Origin: Candidatus Halobonum tyrrellensis G22
Lineage (GTDB): Archaea; Halobacteriota; Halobacteria; Halobacteriales; Haloferacaceae
Direction of reading: 5' to 3'
Assembly (NCBI RefSeq): GCF_000495475.1
Contig: NZ_ASGZ01000005.1
Coordinates: 62,001-126,000 of the forward strand
Length of the DNA: 64,000 bases
In this document: positions 18,553-26,457 of the stretch, in pieces
Layout: each line of letters starts with the position of its first letter
Position numbering within the stretch: position 1 is the stretch's first letter
Program-made: the position numbers and the translations under genes
Notes under the pieces: generated by a model
What the model saw: only the letters and a program-made list of their open reading frames with translations
Told to the model about the DNA's origin: nothing
The model's database searches: none

Positions 18553-18676
18553 AATCGATTATCCAGTTACCGTTGGCCCACGTTACTACAAGAAGGTTTT
18601 GCCGCCCGGGTGACGCGAACGCGGCCGGCCGTTCGGGACCGCGTTGACCACCGGCGGTCGGTGGGATCGGGCGCCG

Positions 18677-20413
18677 TCAGTCGTTTCGCTCGACCGCCGC
18701 GGGCTGTCGCATGATATCGCGGAGTTCACGCTCGCGTTCGGGGTCGAACTTCGACTCGCGGTCGTAGGTGAACAGGCCGTTAGCCTCCTGCTCGATGTCG
18801 TACAGTTGGGTGTAACAGAGGAGCCCGATGGCCTCGTTGTCCAACAGCGCCTCGGTCAACCCGCGGTACCGGTCGACGAACTCGTCGACGCTCTCCGGGC
18901 GGTCGCCGTACCCCCACCCCTCCTCCGCACCGGGATTCCACCAGATGCCGCCGTACTCGCTGACGTAGCTGAGTTCGGGGCCGTACTCGCCGTCGCCGTA
19001 GTCGAGGGTGACCGACTCGCCGGCTTCGAGCGCGTCGTACCGCTCGCGGAACTCGTCGACGTCCTGCGTGTAGTCGTGAACGTCGAGGAGGTCGGTCTCG
19101 ACGTGGACGTAGCCGCTGGTGTCGACGACCGGCCGGGTGGGGTCGAGCGCTTTCGTGGTCCGGTAGACCGTCCGGAGCAGGTTGTCGTCCTGGTCAGACG
19201 TGGTCTCGTTGAACGGCGTCCACCCGACGAGCGAGGGGTGGTTGTAGTCGCGTTCGACCACCTCGATCCACTCTTGGAGGAACGGGGCGAGGTTCGACGG
19301 GTCGGAGTGGTCGAGCCCCCAGTTGGCGTGTTCACCCCAGACGAGGTAGCCCAACCGATCGGCGTGATAGAGGTACCGCGGCTCGAACACCTTCTCGTGG
19401 AGGCGGGCACCGTCGAACCCCATCTCCATCCCGAGTTCGATGTCGCGTCTGAGCGCGTCGTCGGACGGGGCCGTGTACAGTCCCTCGGGGTAGTACCCCT
19501 GGTCGAGGATCAGCCGCTGGAACCGCGGCTCGCCGTTGAGGAGGACCACGCCGTCCTCGACGGACACCGACCGGAGCCCGGTGTAGCTCTCCACCTCGTC
19601 CACTACCTCCCCGTCCCGGCGGAGAGTGACCGCGAGGTCGTACAGGTCGGGCGACTCGGGGGTCCACGGGTGGACCTCGTCGACGTCGACGACGCACCTG
19701 GCCGTCTCCCCCGCGACGGGCGTCGACACTTCGCCGACGGTGTCGCCGTCGAACGTCGCGGTGACCGTCAGTTCGGTCCCGCGGGGGTCGCCGCGGAGCG
19801 ACGCCGTGAGGTGAACCGTTCCGTCGGGGAGGTTCGGGTCGATACGGAGGTCCTCGACGGACGTTTCGGGAACCGGTTCGAGCCAGACGGGTTGCCAAAT
19901 GCCGGTGATTCGGGTGTAGACCGCCCCGTGAGAGTCGTACCGCTTGCTCTGTTTGCCCGCGGGCTGTGTCTCGGTGCGGACCTCGTCGCGCGCACAGACC
20001 GTGAGGACGTTGCTCCCCGTCTCGACGTGGTCGGTCACGTCGAAGGTGAACGGTGTGTACCCGCCGCGGTGAGTGCCGACCGACTCCCCGTTCAGCCACA
20101 CCTCGGCCTCGTAGTCGACCGCACCGAAGTGGAGGAGGAGACGTCCCGCCAGGTCCTCCTCGGTCACCTCTACCTCGCGTCGGTACCACACCGCGTCCAT
20201 GAAGTCGCGATGGTCGACGCCCGACAGTTCGCTCTCGGGGGGAAACGGGACAGTGATCGTGCGTTCGAGGTCGGCGGCCGTCGGGAGCCCTCGCGCGCGT
20301 CCCGTCCTCCCGTGGTCGATCTCGAACTCCCACTCGCCGTTGAGCGATCGCCAGTCGTCGCGCCGTAGCTGCGGCCGTGGATACTCCTGTCGCGGAGCGT
20401 CGTCGGTCACCAT
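18677..20413 (-). CDS. GH2 beta-galactosidase/beta-glucuronidase-like glycosidase
   Basis: A 578-residue GH2 enzyme with sugar-binding domain (about 1-180: LNGEWEF, VWLNGESVGTHRGGY), immunoglobulin-like domain (180-280) and TIM barrel (290-578). The acid/base is E403 in WTPFNET and the nucleophile E486 in VSEYGG. It is compact and lacks an export signal, so it acts on imported oligosaccharides. Exact specificity (galactoside, arabinoside or uronide) is not readable. Its upstream region (20414-20879) contains three operator-like palindromes and a TATA-like TAGATTTAGG near 20447. The same palindrome set lies before the galactonate-dehydratase relic, hinting that galactose metabolism is the shared theme. 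Confidence 0.88.
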   Translation of the reverse strand: MVTDDAPRQEYPRPQLRRDDWRSLNGEWEFEIDHGRTGRARGLPTAADLERTITVPFPPESELSGVDHRDFMDAVWYRREVEVTEEDLAGRLLLHFGAVDYEAEVWLNGESVGTHRGGYTPFTFDVTDHVETGSNVLTVCARDEVRTETQPAGKQSKRYDSHGAVYTRITGIWQPVWLEPVPETSVEDLRIDPNLPDGTVHLTASLRGDPRGTELTVTATFDGDTVGEVSTPVAGETARCVVDVDEVHPWTPESPDLYDLAVTLRRDGEVVDEVESYTGLRSVSVEDGVVLLNGEPRFQRLILDQGYYPEGLYTAPSDDALRRDIELGMEMGFDGARLHEKVFEPRYLYHADRLGYLVWGEHANWGLDHSDPSNLAPFLQEWIEVVERDYNHPSLVGWTPFNETTSDQDDNLLRTVYRTTKALDPTRPVVDTSGYVHVETDLLDVHDYTQDVDEFRERYDALEAGESVTLDYGDGEYGPELSYVSEYGGIWWNPGAEEGWGYGDRPESVDEFVDRYRGLTEALLDNEAIGLLCYTQLYDIEQEANGLFTYDRESKFDPERERELRDIMRQPAAVERND

Positions 20414-20526
20414 GCTCGGTCGTACTACCCCTCCCCGCCACCTAAATCTACCTGACGGGGAGCGGAACCCCCTCCTCCGGAGTGCGCTCGCTGGATATCC
20501 GACCGTTTCGGTCGGCGGATCACGCT

Positions 20527-20553
20527 CCGGTGTTTCTCGTCGGGAAACACCGG
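20527..20553. promoter_or_regulatory. 27-bp palindrome CCGGTGTTTC-N7-GAAACACCGG (operator-like)
   Basis: Perfect 10-bp arms around seven bases, the longest member of the GTTTC-N7-GAAAC set. It lies 114 bp upstream of the GH2 start codon (20413), and its counterpart is at 13252-13270. Confidence 0.65.
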
Positions 20554-20658
20554 GATCGAGTGTCGACGAAAAGGGGAACCGGACGGAGTGCGTCGTTCGG
20601 CCCTGTCGACTGGTACCAAGCGGGGAACCCCCTGTCAGTAACGCGCACGGGCAGAGAA

Positions 20659-20680
20659 ATTACACTGGTACTTCTGTAAC
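20659..20680. promoter_or_regulatory. 22-bp palindrome ATTACA-N10-TGTAAC (operator-like, copy 2)
   Basis: TTACA and TGTAA arms with central GGTAC. It lies between the two GTTTC-N7-GAAAC sites of the GH2 upstream region. See 13128-13149 and 54234-54255. Confidence 0.6.
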
Positions 20681-20736
20681 GATTCGCGGTCGAAGGGTGA
20701 AGTAGAGGGGGACGGCCCGAACCACGAACTGGCGTT

Positions 20737-20755
20737 CGTTTCCTGTGAAGAAACG
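20737..20755. promoter_or_regulatory. 19-bp palindrome CGTTTC-N7-GAAACG (operator-like, copy 4)
   Basis: Perfect 6-bp arms around CTGTGAA. Its flanks match the minus strand of the site at 13045-13063. It lies between the 3' end of the IclR gene (20880) and the GH2 promoter. Confidence 0.6.
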
Positions 20756-20879
20756 TCGACAGTCGACCGACGGACACGTCTCGGCGCCGGCGCGGCTGCT
20801 GTCGAGTAGTGGAGGACGGAACGGACGAGAAACGCACGGAGGGGATCGGAGCCGAAGCCGGCGGCGGTCGGAGGCGGGC

Positions 20880-21698
20880 TCAGTCGGACAAGCGGAGCAG
20901 GTTCGTCTCGACGGACTTCCCCGTCTCGACGAGGAGTCCCGCGATCTCCTCTTGGAGGCGGCGGCCGTAGAGGCTCGACTCCGCCCCGCTGACTTCGATC
21001 GCGGCGACGGCGTAGTTGTTCGCGTCGCGAATGGGGACGGCCACGCCGTTGAGGTCGTGGTACGGTTCGCCGTGGCCGACGACGTGTCGGTGTCCCTCGA
21101 ACGAGCCGGCGCTGAACACGCGCTCTTGGGGGTTCGAGCGCCCGACCACCAGCCGCTGGTCCCGGAGGGTGCGTAGCTCGGAGAGGAGTTTCTCCGTGTC
21201 GGTGTCGTCGTCGGTGTCGAGCGTCTCCAACAGCGCTCGTACCTCCTCGGTCGGTCTGTACGATAAGAGCGCCTTGCCACCGACCGAGATAGGCGCCGGG
21301 ATGCGCTCGCCCTCCTCGACCGGGGACAACGCCGGTTCGCGCTCGCTGCTCTGGAGGATGTACACCGCGTCCCCCGCCTCCTCGACCACCAGCGATACCG
21401 TCTCACCGGTCCGCCGCGCGAGGCTCTCCACTTCGTCCTTGGCGGCCTGAAACACCGGTCGGCGCTCGCGCACCCGCCTGCCGGCACCGAGCCACCGCAT
21501 CGACAGCGAGTACCGGGTCCCCTCTTTGCTCACGTATCCGAGTTCGAGGAGCGTGCTCAGGTGCTTGTGAACCGAACTCTTCACGATCCCCGTCTCCTGT
21601 GCGATCTCGGTGACGCCCATCTCTCCCCCCTGGTTCAACGCCTCGATGATCGTGAACGCGGTGACGTCGGACTTCACGCGGTGGGAGGTGGTTGCCAT
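20880..21698 (-). CDS. IclR-family transcriptional regulator
   Basis: A 272-residue regulator. The N-terminal winged helix (about 10-70: TIIEALNQGGEMGVTEIAQ, SSVHKHLSTL) binds DNA, and the C-terminal IclR effector domain (about 85-270) contains PAPISVGGKALLS. The ATG at 21698 is set by a TATA-like TTTTATTGAT (21721-21730, minus strand) about 29 nt upstream. IclR proteins control pentose and other sugar genes in haloarchaea (XacR in Haloferax is one). The gene lies between two GH2 genes, divergent from the larger one. The GTTTC-N7-GAAAC and TTACA-N10-TGTAA palindromes beside its 3' end are candidate targets (inference). Activator or repressor status is unknown. Confidence 0.9.
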   Translation of the reverse strand: MATTSHRVKSDVTAFTIIEALNQGGEMGVTEIAQETGIVKSSVHKHLSTLLELGYVSKEGTRYSLSMRWLGAGRRVRERRPVFQAAKDEVESLARRTGETVSLVVEEAGDAVYILQSSEREPALSPVEEGERIPAPISVGGKALLSYRPTEEVRALLETLDTDDDTDTEKLLSELRTLRDQRLVVGRSNPQERVFSAGSFEGHRHVVGHGEPYHDLNGVAVPIRDANNYAVAAIEVSGAESSLYGRRLQEEIAGLLVETGKSVETNLLRLSD

Positions 21699-21812
21699 CG
21701 TCCCCGTGGGTAACCGGGCGATCAATAAAACTATTTTCCCGGATCGATACCGCCGGGACGAGCGCACAGAACAGTTAACACGCTGGAGACGAGGGGAGAG
21801 TCCGAAACCAGT

Positions 21813-21944
21813 ATGACAGATCAGTCCCCGCGTTCGAGCAGTTCCGGTGTCCTCACCGGTAAGTACGCCCGTTCGACTGCCCGGTCGGAACTACCCGACC
21901 GAGCGCCGGCGAACGAGGCGCTCGGGAGTAGCGGACGTGAGTGA
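21813..21944 (+). CDS. Possible 43-residue upstream ORF overlapping the GH2 start
   Basis: The ATG at 21813 opens 43 codons (MTDQSPRSSSSGVLTGKYA...) ending in a TGA at 21942-21944 that overlaps the GTG at 21937 of the next gene (GTGAGTGA). A weak TATA-like CAGTTAAC near 21776 would place transcription start just before this ATG. The peptide has no recognisable domain. It could be a leader peptide coupling translation of the GH2 gene, or chance. Confidence 0.3.
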   Translation: MTDQSPRSSSSGVLTGKYARSTARSELPDRAPANEALGSSGRE

Positions 21945-24738
21945 ACGCGGATCGGACCACGTAGCCGGAGGGCCTGTCCCCGCCAGCGAGTCCCCTCGCC
22001 GGTCGGTCAGTCTCGACGGCCGGTGGTCGTTCGTTACCGACCCGGCCGGGGACGGCATCGACGCCGGGTGGTACGCCGCAGCCGCCGAGTGGCCGGTGAG
22101 ATCCCGGATAGTGTCGGTTCCACACACATGGCAGAATATGGACTCGTGTCACAACTACGTCGGGACCGTCTGGTACCGCCGGACCGTCGACGTCGATGCA
22201 GCCGACCTCCGTGGACGCGACGCCCTCCTTCGGTTCGGGGCAGTCGACTACGAGACGACCGTGTGGGTCAACGGGGTGGAGGTGGGGTACAACCGGGACG
22301 GCTACCTCCCGTTCGAATTCGACGCAAGCGAGGCGATCGAACCGGGCGAGAACACCGTCGTCGTCCGGGTCACCGACCCCGAGAACCTCGAAGAGATACC
22401 GCACGGGAAGCAGGGCGACCCGTGGTACACGCGGGTGAGCGGGATCTGGCAGTCCGTCGCGTTGGCGTTCGTCCCGCCCACCCGGACCGAGTCGGTCCGG
22501 GTGACGCCCGACCTCGATCGCGACGAGGCCTCGGTCGAAGTGACGACGCGCCTCGGTCCGGCCGCCGAGGCGGATCTGACGTGCGTGGTTCGCGCGACGC
22601 CGCGGGAGTCGCGGTCGGACGCGGGCAGGAACGACGGTGACGGGAGCGCTGATCGAACCGCTGTGACGGCCGAAACGACCGTCTCGGCCGCCGAAACCAC
22701 CGACGTCGTTCTCCCGTTCGACGATCCGGCGTACTGGCGGCCGGAGTCGCCCGCACTGTACGACGTGACGGTCGAACTGGTCGACGACGGGGACGTCGTC
22801 GACCGATACGCGGACTACTTCGGGATGCGGAGCTTCGGGTACGCGGACGGCCAGTTCCTGCTCAACGGCGAGGAGATCGAACTCCGGGGCGTCCTCGACC
22901 AGGGGTACTACCCGGAGACGCAGTACCGCCCTCCCACCGACGACGCGTTCGCCCGGGAGGTGACGGCCGCCAAGGGGTTGGGGTTCAACCTCATCAGGAA
23001 GCACGTCAAACCCGCACATCCCGAGTTCCTCCGGGAGGCCGACAAGCAGGGGATCTTAGTGTGGGAGGAACCGGCGAACCCGACCCGGTACACCGCACGC
23101 TCGCAGTCGGAGACCACCGCGCAGTTGGCTGGACTGGTCGAACGGGACTACAACCGACCGAGCGTCGTCGTCTGGTCGCTCTACAACGAGGAGTGGGGGG
23201 TCGGCCACCACGACGACGACGAGACGCTGTGGACTGACGCGGAGAAACAGCAGTTTCTCGCCGACGCGTACCGGTCGGTCCGGGAGCGCGACGCCACCCG
23301 CTTGGTGTGTGACAACTCCGGGTGGGCGCACGTCACCACCGACGTCAACGACTTTCACCGGTACTTCGCCAGTCCCGACCGTGCGGAGACGTGGGAGGAC
23401 GAACTCGACCACATGCGGTACTACGCCGCCGACAACTACGCGACGACGCGGTTCGTCGACGGCGACGTCTGCGACGTCCCGGTCGTCGCCTCGGAGCTCG
23501 GGACGTGGGGGATGGGCGACCTCTCACGCCTGCGCGACCGGTACGGCGGCGACCCCGAGTGGTTCTCACACGAGTTCCTGACGGAACCGCTCAAGCGTCC
23601 GGAGGGCGTCGACGAGCGGTTCGAGACGACCGAACTGTCCGAAGTGTTCGACGACTTCGCCGACCTGGAAGCGGCGTGGCAGCGCCGCGAGTTCGTCTCG
23701 ATCAAACACCTCGTCGAACAGATCCGCGTTCGCGACGGGGTCGCCGGATACGTTCTCACGCAACTGTCCGACATCGAGTGGGAGTTCAACGGGCTGTTCG
23801 ACTACCTCCGCGAGGAGAAGTCGTTCTGCGACGAGTTCGCGCGGGTGAACGCCCCGCTGTCGGTCGTCGCCGAACCCGACGTACACGCCGTGTCGGCGGG
23901 TGACTCCCTGTCGTTCGACCTGACCGTCGTCAACAGCACACGCGAGCCGGTGACCGGGACGCTCGGCTGGTCGTTCCTCGGCGAGTCAGGTCGAGAGACG
24001 GTGACCGTCGGGCCGAACGCGACCCACCGGGTCGGGCGGCGCGTCCCCGAGGTTTCGGGGACGAATCGAACGGTCGGAACCGACGACCTCAGCGCGGTCT
24101 TCGAACACTCGGGTGACGACGCCACGACGACGGAGCCGGTGACCGTCGTGGACTGCGGGCGGGACATGTCGTCGACCGGCGTCGTCTACGCCGGTGGGGC
24201 GTTCGCGTCGCGGCTGGCGAGCGAGGGGGTCGACGTCACCCACGAACTCACGGACGGGACGGATCTCGCGTTCGTGACTCGGATCGACGCCGCCGTCGAG
24301 CGGTACGCGGCGGAGGGAGGTACCGTCGTCCACCTCCCGACGAGCGACGGAACCATGACCGGCGGCGGCCCGTTCGTCTACCGTTCGCTCCCCAAGGAGG
24401 CGAGTTGGCTGGGCGCGACATCCTTCTTCTATCAGAACTCGCCGCTGTTGGCGGGCGTCTGCGACGGCCCGCGTCTCGGGTGGGAGTTCGAGGGACTCTA
24501 CCCGTACGCCGTCGCGACCGATCTCGACTCGGCAACCGACGACGTTCACGTCGGTTGCGTCGAAGGGTGGCTCGCGAACCCCGGGAGCCCGCTGGTCGTT
24601 CGGTCCCGCGACGGCGGCGGACCGTTCGTCGCACTGACGTTCCGTGTGCAGAACGCCTACGGCTCTCACCCGATCGCGACGCTCCTCTGCGACCGGCTGA
24701 TCGAAGAGTTCACCGCCCAAACTCGACCGAGAGGCTGA
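21937..24738 (+). CDS. Large GH2 glycosidase with C-terminal extension
   Basis: A protein of about 933 residues from the GTG at 21937 (a GTG at 21847 is in frame but adds only arginine-rich sequence). GH2 sugar-binding domain at about 20-170 (LDGRWSFVTDP, VWVNGVEVGYN), immunoglobulin-like domain, and TIM barrel. The acid/base is E418 in WSLYNEEWG and the nucleophile E520 in VASELGTWG. After the barrel (about 640) a 290-residue extension contains a beta-sandwich and a Rossmann-like region (VVDCGRDMSSTGV...) resembling C-terminal parts of large plant-polysaccharide GH2 enzymes. There is no signal peptide. It is divergent from the IclR gene. Specificity is unknown; beta-galactosidase is the commonest GH2 activity. 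It ends 60 bp before the AT-rich junction with integrase relics. Confidence 0.85.
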   Translation: MSERGSDHVAGGPVPASESPRRSVSLDGRWSFVTDPAGDGIDAGWYAAAAEWPVRSRIVSVPHTWQNMDSCHNYVGTVWYRRTVDVDAADLRGRDALLRFGAVDYETTVWVNGVEVGYNRDGYLPFEFDASEAIEPGENTVVVRVTDPENLEEIPHGKQGDPWYTRVSGIWQSVALAFVPPTRTESVRVTPDLDRDEASVEVTTRLGPAAEADLTCVVRATPRESRSDAGRNDGDGSADRTAVTAETTVSAAETTDVVLPFDDPAYWRPESPALYDVTVELVDDGDVVDRYADYFGMRSFGYADGQFLLNGEEIELRGVLDQGYYPETQYRPPTDDAFAREVTAAKGLGFNLIRKHVKPAHPEFLREADKQGILVWEEPANPTRYTARSQSETTAQLAGLVERDYNRPSVVVWSLYNEEWGVGHHDDDETLWTDAEKQQFLADAYRSVRERDATRLVCDNSGWAHVTTDVNDFHRYFASPDRAETWEDELDHMRYYAADNYATTRFVDGDVCDVPVVASELGTWGMGDLSRLRDRYGGDPEWFSHEFLTEPLKRPEGVDERFETTELSEVFDDFADLEAAWQRREFVSIKHLVEQIRVRDGVAGYVLTQLSDIEWEFNGLFDYLREEKSFCDEFARVNAPLSVVAEPDVHAVSAGDSLSFDLTVVNSTREPVTGTLGWSFLGESGRETVTVGPNATHRVGRRVPEVSGTNRTVGTDDLSAVFEHSGDDATTTEPVTVVDCGRDMSSTGVVYAGGAFASRLASEGVDVTHELTDGTDLAFVTRIDAAVERYAAEGGTVVHLPTSDGTMTGGGPFVYRSLPKEASWLGATSFFYQNSPLLAGVCDGPRLGWEFEGLYPYAVATDLDSATDDVHVGCVEGWLANPGSPLVVRSRDGGGPFVALTFRVQNAYGSHPIATLLCDRLIEEFTAQTRPRG

Positions 24739-24804
24739 GTGACGCCGGGTTTCTATTTCACTGATATCTACACTATCGTATAAATTTAATTATTATATCG
24801 TACC
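24739..24804. other. AT-rich junction between the sugar island and an integrase relic
   Basis: The 40 bases around 24762-24801 are almost entirely A/T (TATCGTATAAATTTAATTAT and onward) in otherwise GC-rich DNA. The glycosidase gene ends just before it, and similarity to the intact integrase at 58 kb begins abruptly after it. This looks like an insertion or recombination boundary. Confidence 0.5.
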
Positions 24805-24882
24805 TGCGAGCGCGCCTTCCGCGACCGCACCGTCGTCTACCTCCTCGGCCTCTCCGGCGTCAGTGGCGCGGAAGTGTTCGCG
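24805..24882 (+). pseudogene. Fragment of a tyrosine recombinase, catalytic Arg lost
   Basis: The translation RAFRDRTVVYLLGLSGVSGAEVFA matches residues 157-180 of the intact integrase encoded at 58133-59248, and the DNA matches 58595-58672 with about eight differences by eye. The catalytic arginine (R174 there, GVRGAE) is serine here (GVSGAE). Nothing before or after belongs to an integrase, so this is an internal fragment of a second, related element. Confidence 0.75.
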
Positions 24883-25453
24883 GGCTACGCCGTCGAGGAC
24901 TGTGGCGTGACCGGCATCGCCGTCGTCAACGAAGGCCCCGACGAAGAGCCGGTCGTCGTCCCCATCGCGCGCTTCTCGCTCGGCGAGGACGTCGAGACGC
25001 CCGACACCGACCTTGTGTGGGATCTAGTCGGCGAGTGCAATACAGGGACTGTTCGACGACGTGTTCGTGCGTCACTACGACATCCAATTCACGTTCGACG
25101 TTCGAAAATCGCAGAGTGATTTTCGAGCCAGTCAGAAACCTCTGATTTCTGACGGCGGCGACGAACTGTTCGAGGCCGAGGAGTACCGGCGCGTCCTGCT
25201 GACTGACGAGTTGGTCGACCGTTTCGCGACCGACGCTGGGTTCTCGCTCGCGGACCGCCGCGAGGCGGTCTTCGAGGCGGACGACATCGACGACGCGAGC
25301 GCGCCGGTCGCGTGGGGAGAGTGCCAAGGCTACAGTCGGACCGACGACGCGGCGATGGTGATGGGCGGGACGGCGGCCGCCGCCACAGCGAGTGTGGGCG
25401 CAGCCAGTTGTGCGGGTGCCGGGGCGGCGGCCGGAGGTGGCGGCGCCTGTTAG
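24874..25453 (+). pseudogene. Frame-broken hypothetical gene with Ala/Gly/Cys-rich tail
   Basis: An acidic protein-like frame runs from the ATG at 24874 (MFAGYAVEDCGVTGIAVVNE...) to about 25040, then shifts to the frame beginning LFDDVFVRHYDIQFTFDV and continuing to a stop at 25453. The final 45 residues are unusual: VMGGTAAAATASVGAASC followed by an Ala/Gly run with a terminal Cys. Two tandem hairpins (25102-25153) interrupt the middle. I do not recognise the family. The 5' end is fused to the integrase fragment. It may be a decayed cargo gene of the element. Confidence 0.45.
25102..25153. repeat. Two tandem hairpin palindromes, each with a 7-base loop
   Basis: The first (25102-25126) is TCGAAAATC-N7-GATTTTCGA with 9-bp perfect arms. 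The second (25131-25153) is GTCAGAAA-N7-TTTCTGAC with 8-bp perfect arms. They are four bases apart and lie inside a decayed coding frame. Tandem hairpins occur at ends of IS200/IS605-type elements and in REP-like repeats; no transposase is present, so the identity is open. Confidence 0.55.
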
Positions 25454-25581
25454 AGCACTCAAGTGGCGGCTAACTACATCAACTGATCTGCTGACGGACC
25501 CTCCTCTCGGAGGAGACCGATTTTCTGGCAGAGAACGTTGGAGTCACCCCTAAGTGAGAGACGCATCACGTATCGACACGA

Positions 25582-26250
25582 ATGGCACAGCGAACATCCC
25601 GGCTCCGTGAGAACGAGGGATTCCGTACACTCCTCTTGGCGGCTGCTGGCATGGGGGCGATGGTGTGGCTGTTCGACTTTCCTCTCAGGGCGGCGGGGGC
25701 GATATTCGTGCTGGCTGGGACGAGCGCCTTCCACGACCTACTCGACGAGCGCTACGGGCTTCCCGAGGGGGCCAACTGGTTGTTCTACGGTGTCAGTATG
25801 ATCGTCGTCGGCATCGGCGGTGTCGTCATCCATGGGTCGTGGTTCGTTCCGTTCGTGCTCGCTGGACTCTGGTTCGTCCTCGACGGCGCGGCGACAGTGC
25901 AGGCGGGTCCCGCCCAGAAGCCGCACAAGTACGTCGTAGGGCTGGATGACGAGGATAGCAGTGAGGTGATGCTCCGGATGCAGGTCCTCAGTTCGATTCA
26001 CGAGGAACTGCGAGAGGCGGAGCAGCCGCGGACACCGGGCGAGGTAGCGGATGCAGTTGGACTGACAGAGGAGCGCACTCTGGACGCGCTGGACTATCTC
26101 GTCAGCCGCGATCAGGTCGAACGAGTCGACGGCGACCGCTATCGAGCGGTCCCCTCCCGGTGGGGGAAGGCAACGCCGGCCGTACGCTTCGCTCGATGGC
26201 TCCCGGGACGTCTCCTGCGGCCGTTCCAGGTACTGCTCAGCGGGGTCTAA
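25582..26250 (+). CDS. Membrane protein with C-terminal winged-helix-like domain
   Basis: A 222-residue protein. The first 115 residues hold about four hydrophobic segments (TLLLAAAGMGAMVWLFDF, AGAIFVLAGTSAFHDLL, VSMIVVGIGGVVIHG, FVPFVLAGLWFVLDG). From about 130 to 190 there is a winged-helix-like region (IHEELREAEQPRTPGEVADA, DALDYLVSRDQVERV), the kind used to sense membrane state and bind DNA in haloarchaea. I cannot name the family. It is a single gene after the integrase relic region; a weak CTAAGTG TATA-like box lies about 30 nt upstream. Confidence 0.7.
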   Translation: MAQRTSRLRENEGFRTLLLAAAGMGAMVWLFDFPLRAAGAIFVLAGTSAFHDLLDERYGLPEGANWLFYGVSMIVVGIGGVVIHGSWFVPFVLAGLWFVLDGAATVQAGPAQKPHKYVVGLDDEDSSEVMLRMQVLSSIHEELREAEQPRTPGEVADAVGLTEERTLDALDYLVSRDQVERVDGDRYRAVPSRWGKATPAVRFARWLPGRLLRPFQVLLSGV

Positions 26251-26426
26251 CAGAGGGGATGCGAGGATCCACTTATTTACTGCATTCGAGTGATCCCCGG
26301 GTTAGCCGAGACGTGACTGCTGGTTCTTCCAGAAGCGAGTAATGTACGTATTAGATCCCTCGCTCGAAACTGGCCTGAGAGGTTCTCCGGCGGCTCGCTA
26401 TCGTTCTCCGATAATCGCTGGTGGAT

Positions 26427-26435
26427 CTTTTTAAT
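26427..26435 (+). promoter_or_regulatory. TATA box deciding the histidine-kinase start
   Basis: CTTTTTAAT is centred 27 nt before the ATG at 26458. The earlier in-frame ATG at 26434 overlaps the box itself and so cannot be in the transcript. Confidence 0.65.
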
Positions 26436-26457
26436 GTTCACGTTCGGTAGAGCCGAT

